Source: Alkalicoccobacillus murimartini (GTDB taxonomy: Bacteria; Bacillota; Bacilli; Bacillales; Bacillaceae_D). Taken from it: 64,000 nucleotides of DNA. The notes beneath the pieces were generated by a model. That model was not told the DNA's origin. It saw nothing but the letters and a program-made list of their open reading frames with translations, and made no database searches. How positions within the stretch are numbered: position 1 is the stretch's first letter; the number at the start of each line of letters is the position of its first letter. The stretch covers positions 620,001 to 684,000 of the forward strand of contig NZ_JAUSUA010000001.1 of NCBI RefSeq assembly GCF_030813245.1. The letters are read 5' to 3'. This document shows, piece by piece, positions 27,690 to 37,437 of this stretch. Made by a program: the position numbers and the translations under genes.

Positions 27690-28466
27690 ATGAACGAGGA
27701 CTATGAACACTTTACTCTAGCAATGAAACAAATGACAGGTATTGATTTAACTTCTTATAAGGAAGCACAGATGAAACGAAGATTAACATCTTTTCGCGAT
27801 AAAAAAGGCTTTGTTGACTTCTCTTCATATGTTAAAGCCATGAAAAAGGATCAACGTTTGTTAGAAGAATGTCTTGAGAGAATGACCATTAATGTCTCAG
27901 AATTTTACCGTAACTACACACGTTGGCAAGTGTTAAATACTCAAATTCTACCATCTTTATTAACTGAATCGAAATCACTCAAAACGTGGAGTGCGGCATG
28001 CTCATCTGGGGAAGAACCATACACGTTGGCCATGATTCTGTCCCAGCACTTAAAGCCACAAGATTACTCTATTCTTGCTACAGATCTTGATCAAGTCATT
28101 CTGGAACGTGCCAAGTTAGGCTTATACGGGGAACGATCTTTAAAAGAAGTGCCAGAGGACATGCTAAGCAAGTACTTCACAAAAAAGGAATCGATCTATG
28201 AAGTGGATCAAGCCTTAAAGAAACACGTGCAGTTTAAACAACAAAATTTACTTACAGATCGATTTGATAGTCACTATGATTTAATTATTTGTCGGAATGT
28301 AATGATTTATTTCACAGAGGAAGCCAAACATATTCTATATCAAAAATTTAGTCGGGCCCTTCGTCCTGGCGGCATCTTATTTGTCGGAAGTACAGAACAA
28401 ATTTTTAATCCTGATACATATGGTCTGAAGAGTACAGAAACATTTTTTTATGAGAAAGTGCGCTAA
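27690..28466 (+). CDS. cheR: Chemoreceptor glutamate methyltransferase CheR
   Basis: Methylates glutamates on chemoreceptors using SAM, setting adaptation in chemotaxis; 258 residues. A helical N-terminal domain (about 1-75, with [17 protein letters not shown]) precedes the SAM-binding domain with [18 protein letters not shown] near 103 and the CRNVMIYF motif near 198. It has its own promoter and a terminator before it. The orphan location between ndk and aroC is the same as in B. subtilis and indicates a motile organism. Confidence 0.94.
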   Translation: MNEDYEHFTLAMKQMTGIDLTSYKEAQMKRRLTSFRDKKGFVDFSSYVKAMKKDQRLLEECLERMTINVSEFYRNYTRWQVLNTQILPSLLTESKSLKTWSAACSSGEEPYTLAMILSQHLKPQDYSILATDLDQVILERAKLGLYGERSLKEVPEDMLSKYFTKKESIYEVDQALKKHVQFKQQNLLTDRFDSHYDLIICRNVMIYFTEEAKHILYQKFSRALRPGGILFVGSTEQIFNPDTYGLKSTETFFYEKVR

Positions 28467-28491
28467 ACAAATAATGATTTAGGCGCAGTGC

Positions 28492-28520
28492 AAGACATCG
28501 GAATAAATATATGTTATAAT
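28492..28520 (+). promoter_or_regulatory. Sigma-A promoter of aroC-aroB-aroH
   Basis: AAGACA, 17 bases, TATAAT. A small hairpin, CGGTAA...TTTACCG, lies in the leader at 28534-28551. Confidence 0.55.
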
Positions 28521-28583
28521 TTAACGCATAAAAGCGGTAAAGAATTTACCGGCATGCACTGATTAATAGGGGGATACATGTAG

Positions 28584-29756
28584 ATGAGGTATTTAACAGC
28601 AGGTGAGTCACATGGACCACAACTAACAACCATAATTGAAGGATTACCAGCTCAGTTGGAGCTATTAGCAGAAGACATTAATACAGAGCTTGCAAGACGT
28701 CAAGGAGGATACGGACGCGGACGCCGTATGCAGATTGAGAAGGATCAGGTTCAAATTACAAGTGGAGTTCGTCATGGTAAAACAACAGGTGCCCCAGTTG
28801 CGCTAGTTGTCGAAAATAAAGATTGGACTCACTGGACAAAGGTCATGGGAGCAGAACCAATTACAGAAGACGAAGAAAAAGAGGTTAAGCGTAAGCTAAC
28901 TAGGCCAAGACCAGGTCACGCAGATTTAAATGGAGCCATTAAATATGGTCACCGTGATATGCGTAATGTGTTAGAACGTTCTTCGGCACGCGAAACAACG
29001 GTTCGAGTGGCAGCGGGAGCTGTAGCTAAGAAAATCTTGAAAACCTTTGGGATTGAAGTAGCGGGACATGTTTTGGAGATTGGTGGAGTCCGTGCAGTAG
29101 AAACAGATTACCAATCGGTTCAAGACTTAAAAGAACGTTCAGAAGCATCCCAAGTACGTTGCTTAGATGATCAGGCATCAGAACAAATGATTAAGGCGAT
29201 TGACCAAGCTAAGCAGGATGGCGACTCAATTGGTGGCGTTGTAGAAGTGGTCGTTGAAGGCGTGCCAATTGGACTTGGTAGCCATGTGCAATACGATCGT
29301 AAACTAGACGCAAAAATTGCTGGGGCGATTATGAGTATTAACGCATTTAAAGGCGTTGAAATCGGCCTAGGGTTTGAAGCGGCTCGTCTACCAGGAAGTC
29401 GTGTACACGATGAGATTATTTGGAGTGAAGAATCAGGCTATTCACGAAAAACCAATAACCTGGGAGGCTTTGAAGGTGGAATGACAAATGGAATGCCGCT
29501 TGTTGTTAAAGGAGTTATGAAACCTATTCCGACGCTTTATAAACCTCTACAGAGTGTAGACATTGATACGAAAGAGCCATTTCAGGCTAGCATCGAGCGT
29601 TCAGACAGCTGTGCAGTGCCAGCGGCTTCTGTAGTGGCTGAAGCCGTTGTGGCTTGGGAAGTAGCTAATGCTCTATTAGAATCGTTTGGTGCGGATCGTG
29701 TGGAGACCATCTCAGAGAATATTCGTCGCCATAACGAAGAGGCGAAGGAATTTTAA
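28584..29756 (+). CDS. aroC: Chorismate synthase
   Basis: FMN-dependent anti-elimination of phosphate from EPSP to give chorismate; 390 residues. Motifs are GESHGPQL at residues 7-14, [12 protein letters not shown] near 39, [31 protein letters not shown] near 110-140 (quoted in parts), and the C-terminal [14 protein letters not shown]. The gene is called aroF in B. subtilis. It heads the aromatic supraoperon; aroB begins three bases after the stop. Confidence 0.96.
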   Translation: MRYLTAGESHGPQLTTIIEGLPAQLELLAEDINTELARRQGGYGRGRRMQIEKDQVQITSGVRHGKTTGAPVALVVENKDWTHWTKVMGAEPITEDEEKEVKRKLTRPRPGHADLNGAIKYGHRDMRNVLERSSARETTVRVAAGAVAKKILKTFGIEVAGHVLEIGGVRAVETDYQSVQDLKERSEASQVRCLDDQASEQMIKAIDQAKQDGDSIGGVVEVVVEGVPIGLGSHVQYDRKLDAKIAGAIMSINAFKGVEIGLGFEAARLPGSRVHDEIIWSEESGYSRKTNNLGGFEGGMTNGMPLVVKGVMKPIPTLYKPLQSVDIDTKEPFQASIERSDSCAVPAASVVAEAVVAWEVANALLESFGADRVETISENIRRHNEEAKEF

Positions 29757-29758
29757 CA

Positions 29759-30835
29759 ATGAATAAGGTCCAAGTAAACACGCAGAGTCACACATACGAG
29801 GTTTACCTTGATAAAGCCCTTCGGTTTCGTGTTGGCGACTTATTGTCTCAATGCTTAAAGGAGAAGCCTTCTTCCGTCTTTGTCATAACAGATTCCACCG
29901 TGGCACCACTATATTTGCAAGATGTACTTAGTAGTTTGCCAGACGACCTTTCCGTTTCATCAGCAATCATTCCAAGCGGAGAGCAATCCAAGTCATTTAA
30001 AGAATATGAGAATCTGTTGTCACAAGCATTAAAAAATGGCTTGGATCGTAAATCTGTCATCATTGCTTTAGGTGGAGGTGTAGTAGGAGATATTGCAGGA
30101 TTTGTTGCAGCGAGCTATATGCGCGGCATACGATTTATCCAAATGCCTACAACACTTCTTGCGCATGACAGCAGTGTCGGCGGGAAAGTAGCGATTAACC
30201 ATGAACTTGGAAAAAACATGGTAGGTGCGTTTCATCAGCCAGAAGCCGTTTTTTATGATACTGACGTCCTGTTTTCACTTCCGCAAAAAGAATGGCGAGC
30301 GGGATTTGCCGAGGTCCTTAAGCATGGATTAATACTCGACAAATCCTTTTATGAATGGTTGCAAAAAAACGTCACAGACTTTTTGTCGATCGATAACGAG
30401 CTCGTTTCTAGTTTACTCGCTCGTTCTATTGCGATAAAAGCAGAGGTCGTATCTCAGGATGAACGTGAACAAGGTATTAGAGCATATCTTAATTTAGGGC
30501 ATACCCTTGGGCATGCGATCGAAGCTGTTTCGGGTTACGGAAAGATTACCCATGGTGAAGCAGTGGTTATCGGCATTGTATTTGCCATGAAACTTAGTGA
30601 GCGACTCTATAAGATTGACTTAGATATCCCGGCATTTAAAGCATGGGTTGAATCGTTTGGATATGAAACCGTGATTCCAAAGGATCTTGATCATGAAAAA
30701 CTACTTGAAGCGATGAAAAAAGATAAAAAAACAGAAGCTGGTATCATTCGAATGGTTTTATTAAAGAAACTTGGCGAAGCTTGTGTTGAAAAAGTAGAAA
30801 CAGATGTGATTTTATCACTTCTTAAAGAGAGTTAA
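29759..30835 (+). CDS. aroB: 3-dehydroquinate synthase
   Basis: Zinc/NAD enzyme converting DAHP to 3-dehydroquinate; 358 residues. The NAD motif GGGVVGDIAGFVAASYMRG lies near 101-119, the DSSVGGKVAIN segment near 137, and the zinc histidine motif LGHTLGHAIEA near 245. It sits between aroC and aroH with almost no spacing. Confidence 0.95.
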   Translation: MNKVQVNTQSHTYEVYLDKALRFRVGDLLSQCLKEKPSSVFVITDSTVAPLYLQDVLSSLPDDLSVSSAIIPSGEQSKSFKEYENLLSQALKNGLDRKSVIIALGGGVVGDIAGFVAASYMRGIRFIQMPTTLLAHDSSVGGKVAINHELGKNMVGAFHQPEAVFYDTDVLFSLPQKEWRAGFAEVLKHGLILDKSFYEWLQKNVTDFLSIDNELVSSLLARSIAIKAEVVSQDEREQGIRAYLNLGHTLGHAIEAVSGYGKITHGEAVVIGIVFAMKLSERLYKIDLDIPAFKAWVESFGYETVIPKDLDHEKLLEAMKKDKKTEAGIIRMVLLKKLGEACVEKVETDVILSLLKES

Positions 30836-30848
30836 GGAGGTTGAGCGT

Positions 30849-31217
30849 ATGGTTAGAGGCATTCGAGGAGCTACAACCGTTACTCAAAATGAAGAGAGAC
30901 AAATTTTAGATGTAACAGAGCAACTTTTTAAGACGATTGCTGAGCAAAATGAGATTAATCCCGAAGATGTCGCACAAGTACTTATTACGGTAACAGGAGA
31001 CTTGAACGCAGCATTTCCTGCTAAAGCCATGCGTAGGCTTACTGGGTGGGATTTTGTACCTGTCACCTGTGCACAAGAAATTGATGTACCCGGCGGACTG
31101 CCGTTTTGTATTCGAGCCTTATTAACTATAAATACAGAGAAATCTCAAAAAGAAATTGAGCATATTTATTTAAATGATGCTGTTAAATTGAGACCAGATT
31201 TAGTTCGAGTAAAATAG
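30849..31217 (+). CDS. aroH: Chorismate mutase, AroH type
   Basis: Trimeric monofunctional chorismate mutase making prephenate for phenylalanine and tyrosine; 122 residues. Family residues are visible: the N-terminal arginine in RGIRGATTV, FPAKAMRR near 57, and RALLTINT near 90. AAGGAGG precedes the ATG and overlaps the end of aroB. The TRAP-controlled trp promoter follows directly. Confidence 0.95.
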   Translation: MVRGIRGATTVTQNEERQILDVTEQLFKTIAEQNEINPEDVAQVLITVTGDLNAAFPAKAMRRLTGWDFVPVTCAQEIDVPGGLPFCIRALLTINTEKSQKEIEHIYLNDAVKLRPDLVRVK

Positions 31218-31246
31218 TTGACGATTGTTTTTAATCAAGGTACAAT
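31218..31246 (+). promoter_or_regulatory. Sigma-A promoter of the trp operon
   Basis: TTGACG, 17 bases, TACAAT. It allows trp transcription separate from aroC-aroB-aroH read-through. Confidence 0.75.
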
Positions 31247-31281
31247 TTACAAAAGTGTACGGGCCAGAGGGTCTGTAGCTT

Positions 31282-31356
31282 AAGTTGAGAGTTTGAGAAG
31301 AGTAATGAATAATGAGCAGAGCTGAGTTGAGAAGAGTTGAGTTGAGCAGAGACGAG
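31282..31356 (+). promoter_or_regulatory. TRAP binding site in the trp leader
   Basis: Twelve GAG triplets lie here. Nine of them (from 31314 to 31354) are spaced exactly five bases apart, giving the two-base spacers that fit the TRAP ring. Two more at 31295 and 31300 bring the set to eleven, the subunit number of TRAP; another GAG is at 31287. mtrB encodes the protein 9 kb upstream. Confidence 0.95.
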
Positions 31357-31406
31357 ATACCATGTATTCTACACGTCCCTGAGTCTATACTCAGTGGGCG
31401 TTTTTA
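31347..31406 (+). terminator. Overlapping antiterminator and trp leader terminator
   Basis: The terminator has 5' arm ACGTCCCTGAGT (31373) and 3' arm ACTCAGTGGGCGT with a T-run ending at 31405. An alternative hairpin pairs AGAGACG (31348) with CGTCCCT (31374) around AGATAC/GTATTCT. It uses the last GAGs of the TRAP site and the 5' arm of the terminator, so bound TRAP should free the terminator. Confidence 0.8.
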
Positions 31407-31478
31407 TGTATAGTACGTCCTCTATGGAGACCTTCCCTTTCCCCTTCAGCCCTCTAAATAAGAGGAGCGAGCCAAATA

Positions 31479-32990
31479 ATGAAACAGACTTCCATTGAAT
31501 CATTTACAGAAGCAATGAAAACATATGACACGGTTACGTATACAGAGAGATATTTTGCTGATGGGTTAACTCCTATTCACATCGTTCAACAATTGCATGA
31601 CCAAGTGGCCTTTTTACTTGAGAGTAGAGACGAACAATCATCTTGGTCCAGGTATTCATTTATTGGATTAAACCCTTTATATGATTTAAAAGAAGTAAAT
31701 GGTCGGTACGTGACGACAAATAATCACAACGAAACCATTGTAGAACGTGACAGCTTTGACCAAGCGTTAGAAGAGACAATGAGTGTCCTTCATGTAGAAC
31801 CGGTAGATGTGCCCATTCCTTTTAAAGGTGGAGCGGTTGGCTATATGAGCTATGATGCAATTGAAACGATTGAACCTAAATTAGAAAGAGACACACCTAA
31901 AAAAGTGGCTCACTATCATTTCTTGTTCTGTGAAACGATGATTGCTTATGATCACCTCCAAAAAGAACTTATTGTCATTGTTCATTTACCTGTTGAAAAT
32001 CGAGAAGCAACGACTGATCTTTACCAAAAAGGTGTAGGGATTGTTAAGGATGTTCTAAAGGAACTAGAGCAACCAACTCTTTCTTTACTGTCATCAGGTG
32101 TACCGACTACGTATGAAGACGTTTCGTTTGAAGGCGTATCTTCTAATTACACAAAGGAATTGTTTCTCCGAGATGTTCAGACCATTCAAGAATATATTAA
32201 AGCGGGAGATGTTTTTCAAACGGTCCTATCACAGCAGTTTACAATGCCTGTCACCGTTGGAGCTTTAGAGGTGTATCGCGTTCTTCGATTAATCAATCCC
32301 TCGCCATATCTGTTCTATCTACGTTATGACGGGCTTGAAATTGTTGGTAGTTCGCCAGAGCGCTTGGTGCAAGTGCAAGATGGCCATGTGGAGATACACC
32401 CAATTGCAGGAACTCGTCCAAGAGGTCGGACGCCAGAAGAGGATCTAAGCCTTAGAGAAGAGCTGCTGGCAGACGAGAAGGAGCGTTCGGAACATTATAT
32501 GCTTGTTGACTTAGCACGTAATGATGTTGGCAGAATTGCTACGTATGGAACGGTTCGCACACCTCAATTGCTCGACATCGGGTTGTTTTCTCATGTGATG
32601 CATATTGTATCAAAGGTAACGGGAGAGCTTCATCAAGATACAAAACCACTGCAGGCACTTATGGCTTCCTTTCCAGCTGGTACGGTATCTGGCGCACCGA
32701 AAATTCGTGCAATGGAAATTTTACAAGAGCTTGAGCCAACAAGAAGAGGCATATATGCCGGAGCAATAGGGTATCTAGGATTTGATGGCAACATCGATTC
32801 TTGTATAGCCATTCGGACAATGACAATTCAAGACGGAACAGCAACCATTCAAGCGGGGGCGGGTGTCGTCGCAGATTCACAACCTGAGTTGGAATATGAG
32901 GAAACAAGAAATAAAGCCAAAGCGTTAATACGAGCAGTCCAAGTAGCGGAGACGATGTTTCGTGCAGAAGGAGTGACAGGCAATGTTTAA
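31479..32990 (+). CDS. trpE: Anthranilate synthase component I
   Basis: Converts chorismate to anthranilate with the TrpG amidotransferase (not in this operon, as in B. subtilis); 503 residues. The tryptophan feedback motif LLESRDEQSSWSRYSFIG is near 46. Catalytic-domain motifs are IAGTRPRGRTPEED near 309, DLARNDVGR near 346 and SGAPKIRAME near 405. Expression depends on the TRAP attenuator. Its ribosome site AGAGG can pair with CCTCT just upstream, giving a possible second layer of control. It overlaps trpD by eight bases. Confidence 0.96.
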   Translation: MKQTSIESFTEAMKTYDTVTYTERYFADGLTPIHIVQQLHDQVAFLLESRDEQSSWSRYSFIGLNPLYDLKEVNGRYVTTNNHNETIVERDSFDQALEETMSVLHVEPVDVPIPFKGGAVGYMSYDAIETIEPKLERDTPKKVAHYHFLFCETMIAYDHLQKELIVIVHLPVENREATTDLYQKGVGIVKDVLKELEQPTLSLLSSGVPTTYEDVSFEGVSSNYTKELFLRDVQTIQEYIKAGDVFQTVLSQQFTMPVTVGALEVYRVLRLINPSPYLFYLRYDGLEIVGSSPERLVQVQDGHVEIHPIAGTRPRGRTPEEDLSLREELLADEKERSEHYMLVDLARNDVGRIATYGTVRTPQLLDIGLFSHVMHIVSKVTGELHQDTKPLQALMASFPAGTVSGAPKIRAMEILQELEPTRRGIYAGAIGYLGFDGNIDSCIAIRTMTIQDGTATIQAGAGVVADSQPELEYEETRNKAKALIRAVQVAETMFRAEGVTGNV

Positions 32991-34011
32991 ATTCCTTTTA
33001 AATAGATGTGCAGAGGGTCATCAGCTTAATGAAGAACAGGCTTATCAAGCGATGGACCTTATTATGAGAGACCAAGTAGAAGTGAGCCAAATTGCTAGTT
33101 TAATTAGTATGATGAGACTTCGAGGTGAGTCGATCGAAGAGCTTGTAGGTTTCACTAGAGCGATGCGTGAGCACGCAGTTTCCATTCCTCATCACATGAA
33201 AGGTGTACTGGATACATGCGGAACAGGTGGAGATCAGCTAGGGACGTTTAATATTTCCACAGCCGTTTCTTTTGTTGCAGCTGCAGCTGGCGTCCCCGTT
33301 GCGAAACATGGAAATCGTGCGGTTACTTCCAGTAGCGGAAGTGCGGATGTATTAGAACATTTAGGTATTGATATCCAACAAAGTCCAGAAGCTGCGGCTC
33401 TAGCTCTCGAGAATAAAGGGCTAAGCTTCTTATTTGCCCCTCTATACCATGCGTCAATGAAATATGCTGCCCCTGCTAGAAAGCAAATTGGGTTTCGTAC
33501 GATCTTTAATTTATTAGGTCCGATGACAAATCCAGCAGGTGCCGAACATCAACTCATTGGCGTATCAGGTAGGCAACACGCTTTGAAAATGGGTGAAGCC
33601 ATTCGAAGACTTGGTACGACTCACACAGTGCTTGTAACAGGAGCTGATGATCTTGATGAGTGTTCTGTTCATGGCTCTACACAAGTTGTTGATGTGCAAA
33701 ATGGTCAAATGGACGTTTATGAGATAACACCTGAAGAAGCAGGGGTCCAAACTGGTTTATTATCTGACATTCAAGTGAATAGCATAAAGGATAGTGCGCG
33801 GCTTATTGAAGATGTATTTGCTGGAACGGCAAATGCTTCAGCTGAGTCCATTGTCATCTTGAATGCAGGTGTAGCTCTATATGCAGCCAATCGAGTCGAA
33901 TCTATTAAAGAAGGAACCTTACGTGCGACTGAATTAGTAAAGAGTAAGCAAGTAATGTCCTATACAAATGAATTACGCAATCATCGAGAGGCGGGAAGTA
34001 AGCATGCTTGA
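32983..34011 (+). CDS. trpD: Anthranilate phosphoribosyltransferase
   Basis: Transfers phosphoribose from PRPP to anthranilate; 342 residues. PRPP and metal motifs are DTCGTGGDQLGTFNIST near 79 and KHGNRAVTSSSGSADVLE near 106. It overlaps trpE by eight bases and trpC by eight, so translation is coupled along the operon. Confidence 0.96.
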   Translation: MFKFLLNRCAEGHQLNEEQAYQAMDLIMRDQVEVSQIASLISMMRLRGESIEELVGFTRAMREHAVSIPHHMKGVLDTCGTGGDQLGTFNISTAVSFVAAAAGVPVAKHGNRAVTSSSGSADVLEHLGIDIQQSPEAAALALENKGLSFLFAPLYHASMKYAAPARKQIGFRTIFNLLGPMTNPAGAEHQLIGVSGRQHALKMGEAIRRLGTTHTVLVTGADDLDECSVHGSTQVVDVQNGQMDVYEITPEEAGVQTGLLSDIQVNSIKDSARLIEDVFAGTANASAESIVILNAGVALYAANRVESIKEGTLRATELVKSKQVMSYTNELRNHREAGSKHA

Positions 34012-34777
34012 GACGATATTAAAAACAAAGAAACAGGAGATTGATACGTTGTCTATGCCAGCTTATGAGCAGGTAGAGAAACGCTCTCTTTATCAAGCAA
34101 TCAAACATCCAACAAGAACAGTAGGTCTCATTGCTGAAGTGAAAAAGGCATCGCCTTCAAAGGGTTTAATTCGAGCAGATTTTCACCCAGTTGATATAGC
34201 TAAAACGTACGAAGCGGCAGGAGCAGATGCGATTTCAGTTTTGACGGATCAGCACTACTTTAAGGGGCATCGTGATTTTTTAACGGCGATCAAAAAAGAA
34301 ACATCCATACCGATTATGCGCAAGGATTTTATCATCGATGAGCTCCAAGTGGAGGAGAGTCTACGAATTGGTGCAGATGCCATTTTACTGATCGCTGGTA
34401 CGGTTCCGGATCAAAAGTTATTTGAACTTTATCAATCTGCTCATGAAAAAGGGATGCAGTGTTTGGTAGAAGTACATGCGGCAAGTGAACTATCGAGCTT
34501 GTTATCCGTATTCACACCAGAATTGATTGGCATAAACAATCGAAATTTAAAAACCTTTGAAACATCTCTTTCACAAACAGAAGAGATTGCGAGTCTTGTC
34601 CCACAACAGTGTACATTTATTAGTGAGAGTGGGATTCATACTTTTGAAGATGTCACTCGTGTGCAAAAAGCTGGCGCAGGTGGAGTACTTGTTGGGGAAT
34701 CGTTTATGCGAGCCGAAACACCAAGTATTGGTATTACAAACTTGTTTGGAGAATCAAATGATGAGACCACTTCTTAA
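34004..34777 (+). CDS. trpC: Indole-3-glycerol phosphate synthase
   Basis: TIM-barrel enzyme that closes the indole ring; 257 residues. The phosphate/catalytic segments are EVKKASPSKGLI near 45, RKDFIIDELQVEES near 106, and SESGIHT and GVLVGESFMR near 205-230. ATG 34004 lies inside the end of trpD after GGCGGGAAG; an in-frame ATG 36 bases upstream lacks a ribosome site. Confidence 0.95.
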   Translation: MLETILKTKKQEIDTLSMPAYEQVEKRSLYQAIKHPTRTVGLIAEVKKASPSKGLIRADFHPVDIAKTYEAAGADAISVLTDQHYFKGHRDFLTAIKKETSIPIMRKDFIIDELQVEESLRIGADAILLIAGTVPDQKLFELYQSAHEKGMQCLVEVHAASELSSLLSVFTPELIGINNRNLKTFETSLSQTEEIASLVPQQCTFISESGIHTFEDVTRVQKAGAGGVLVGESFMRAETPSIGITNLFGESNDETTS

Positions 34778-35417
34778 ATATTGTGGTAACAAGAGTGAAG
34801 CAGACCTTGCTGTGACAGTAGCAAGTGAAGCAGACTACCTTGGTTTTGTGTTTGTTCCAGGTACAAAAAGGGAAGTAGATCCAGATCATGTGAAAGCCTG
34901 GTTGGACAGAAATCCTGTTTCAGATAAAAAACTAGTCGCTTTATTTGTGAACGAACAATCTGCCACCATTCATGACATATGCAAGAAACTCCCTATTGAT
35001 GTGATTCAGTGCCATGGCAATGAATCTCCTGAATTCGTGACTGAGATTAAGCGTACGACAGGAAAAAAAGTCTGGAAAGTAATCCATCATCATTCTGAGG
35101 GAATGGTTGAGATGCGACGTTATGATGCGATTGCAGACGGATATATTATTGATGCGAAAGTAGAAGGACAATGGGGAGGAACAGGTAAGACATTTGATTG
35201 GGATTGTATTCCTGCTTATATCAAAGAAGGGAAACGACAATCCGTTCCTGTATTTATTGCTGGTGGGGTAGATGCGAGTAATATACAAAAACTATCTGAC
35301 TATGATCCAGATGGAATCGATCTATCGAGTGGGATAGAAATAGATGGTACGAAATCACAACAAGCAATAAAACGCTTAGAGAAGGAGCTGTATAGACGTG
35401 ACAATTCAATATCCTGA
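34758..35417 (+). CDS. trpF: Phosphoribosylanthranilate isomerase
   Basis: Amadori rearrangement of phosphoribosylanthranilate; TIM barrel, 219 residues. The catalytic cysteine is in KYCGNK near residue 9 and the aspartate near 127 in IIDAKVEG; the phosphate loop is DLSSGIE near the C-terminus. Two adjacent ATGs (34758, 34761) follow GGAG. It overlaps trpC by 20 bases and trpB by 20. Confidence 0.94.
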   Translation: MMRPLLKYCGNKSEADLAVTVASEADYLGFVFVPGTKREVDPDHVKAWLDRNPVSDKKLVALFVNEQSATIHDICKKLPIDVIQCHGNESPEFVTEIKRTTGKKVWKVIHHHSEGMVEMRRYDAIADGYIIDAKVEGQWGGTGKTFDWDCIPAYIKEGKRQSVPVFIAGGVDASNIQKLSDYDPDGIDLSSGIEIDGTKSQQAIKRLEKELYRRDNSIS

Positions 35418-36603
35418 TGAAAAAGGGCGCTTCGGTGAGTTTGGCGGCAAATATGTGCCAGAAACATTAATGAGTGTCATAGAAGAATTAGAAGCAGCTT
35501 TAGATGAGGCAATGAACGATCAAGATTTTATAGATGAGTATCACGAACATCTACGCGAATATGCGGGACGACCAACGGCACTTTCGTATGCTAAAAATAT
35601 AAGTGAATCAATTGGTGGGGCTAAGATCTATTTGAAACGTGAAGATCTGTTACATACAGGTGCACATAAATTGAACAACGCCATGGGACAGGCGTTGCTC
35701 GCTAAACGAATGGGTAAAACAAAAATTGTCGCAGAAACAGGGGCCGGACAACATGGAGTAGCAACGGCCACCATAGCAGCCCGCTTTGGCCTTGAATGCA
35801 AGGTGTTTATGGGAACTGAGGATATCGAACGCCAGTCCTTAAACGTATTCAGAATGGAGCTTCTTGGAGCAGAGGTGATACCAGCTGAATCTGGTAGTCG
35901 GACATTAAAGGATGCGACAAATGAAGCGATTCGTTATTGGGTTGCAAATGCTGAAGATACATTTTATTTAATAGGTTCTGTTGTTGGACCTCACCCATAT
36001 CCGAAAATGGTCCGAGATTTCCAACGAATTATTGGTGACGAAGCAAAAGTCCAGCTTCTAGCAGCTGAGGAGCGTTTGCCTACAGAGATTATTGCCTGTG
36101 TAGGTGGTGGAAGTAATGCAATTGGAAGTTTTTATCCGTTTTTAGACGATGATGTGAAGCTGACAGGTGTTGAGGCTGGTGGTTTAGGTGTAGATACAGA
36201 TCAACATGCTGCAACGATTACAAATGGCACACCAGGGGTCATTCATGGATCACTTACGTATCTCATTCAAGATGAGGCTGGTCAAATTATCGAGCCTTAT
36301 TCCATTTCAGCTGGACTTGACTATCCAGGTGTAGGCCCAGAACATGCTCATTTAGCGAAAAGTGGAAGAGTCCAATATGAGGCTGTTACAGATCAACAGG
36401 CATTAGATGCACTCATCCGATTGTCAAAACAAGAAGGCATTATCCCAGCAATTGAATCAGCACATGCCTTGGCCGTTGCATTTGAGCGGGCTTCGCAGCT
36501 TTCACCAGACGATCTTATTTTAGTTTGTTTATCGGGTCGTGGCGATAAGGATGTTCATACGATCCGTAAACATGTGAAGGGAGAGGCAAAAAATGGGCAG
36601 TAA
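35398..36603 (+). CDS. trpB: Tryptophan synthase beta subunit
   Basis: PLP enzyme joining indole and serine; 401 residues. The PLP lysine is in [14 protein letters not shown]-type sequence near residue 90, and the glycine-rich GGGSNAIG loop near 238 binds the PLP phosphate. GTG start within trpF. The N-terminal [14 protein letters not shown] is the usual TrpB1 signature. Confidence 0.96.
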   Translation: MTIQYPDEKGRFGEFGGKYVPETLMSVIEELEAALDEAMNDQDFIDEYHEHLREYAGRPTALSYAKNISESIGGAKIYLKREDLLHTGAHKLNNAMGQALLAKRMGKTKIVAETGAGQHGVATATIAARFGLECKVFMGTEDIERQSLNVFRMELLGAEVIPAESGSRTLKDATNEAIRYWVANAEDTFYLIGSVVGPHPYPKMVRDFQRIIGDEAKVQLLAAEERLPTEIIACVGGGSNAIGSFYPFLDDDVKLTGVEAGGLGVDTDQHAATITNGTPGVIHGSLTYLIQDEAGQIIEPYSISAGLDYPGVGPEHAHLAKSGRVQYEAVTDQQALDALIRLSKQEGIIPAIESAHALAVAFERASQLSPDDLILVCLSGRGDKDVHTIRKHVKGEAKNGQ

Positions 36604-37396
36604 TCGATTAGAGGCCATGTTACAGCAAGAGCCTAACTTATTCATTCCCTTTATTACCGCAGGAGATCCTACAGGAGAAGCAACGATTGATATTGCGTTA
36701 ACTTTACAAGAAGCCGGCGCATCAATCCTTGAACTGGGTATCCCTTATTCAGATCCTCTAGCGGATGGACCGACCATTCAGGAAGCGTCAAAGCGTTCTT
36801 TAAAAAACGGGATGTCGCTTTCATCGGCTATGCAATTGGTTCCTGCGATGCGAGAACGTGGATTAACTATTCCGGTTATTATTTTTACGTATGTCAATCC
36901 ACTCCTTCAATATGGAGTAAAACGATTTACAGAAGAAGCGGCATCCCTTGGTATTGATGGGATTTTAGTGCCGGATCTTCCTTTTGAAGAAAGTGACGAG
37001 CTCAGTGCCTATTGTGAACAGGAGCAACTATCTCTAATCTCTTTAGTCGCACCCACATCCAAAGAGCGAATCCAAAAAATTGCGGACCGTGCTCAAGGCT
37101 TTTTATATTGCGTGTCATCCCTTGGTGTAACGGGAGCGAGGAAAGACCTAGACCCGAGAATTGAAGAATTCTTGAATACTGTAAAAGAAGCAAGTCATGT
37201 TCCGATTGCCGTAGGGTTTGGAATTTCAACTTCAGCTCAAGTGAGCACCATTCAAGCTTTGGCTGATGGTGTGGTTGTTGGCAGTGCGCTTGTTCATCAA
37301 ATCGGTGAGCAGGGAGAAGCCCTTCAAAACGAAGAAACAAAAGAATTAGCGCTTCAACGCATTAAATCATTTGTCAAAGCACTCATTTCGGAGTAA
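36593..37396 (+). CDS. trpA: Tryptophan synthase alpha subunit
   Basis: TIM barrel that cleaves indole-3-glycerol phosphate and channels indole to TrpB; 267 residues. [10 protein letters not shown] is near residue 20, and the catalytic Glu and Asp are in [15 protein letters not shown] near 46-60. It overlaps trpB by 11 bases. Confidence 0.95.
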   Translation: MGSNRLEAMLQQEPNLFIPFITAGDPTGEATIDIALTLQEAGASILELGIPYSDPLADGPTIQEASKRSLKNGMSLSSAMQLVPAMRERGLTIPVIIFTYVNPLLQYGVKRFTEEAASLGIDGILVPDLPFEESDELSAYCEQEQLSLISLVAPTSKERIQKIADRAQGFLYCVSSLGVTGARKDLDPRIEEFLNTVKEASHVPIAVGFGISTSAQVSTIQALADGVVVGSALVHQIGEQGEALQNEETKELALQRIKSFVKALISE

Positions 37397-37437
37397 CATA
37401 GTTTAAGAAGTAACTTAGACGATAAAGAGGTGCACTA

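Noticed and set aside
31314-31356. Short regularly spaced repeats that could suggest a CRISPR-like or microsatellite array
   Set aside because: The GAG triplets at 5-nt period, followed by an antiterminator and terminator before trpE, are fully explained as a TRAP site.
34557-34757. Longer N-terminus for trpF reaching far into trpC
   Set aside because: The family N-terminus begins at 34758; the upstream part is trpC read in another frame.
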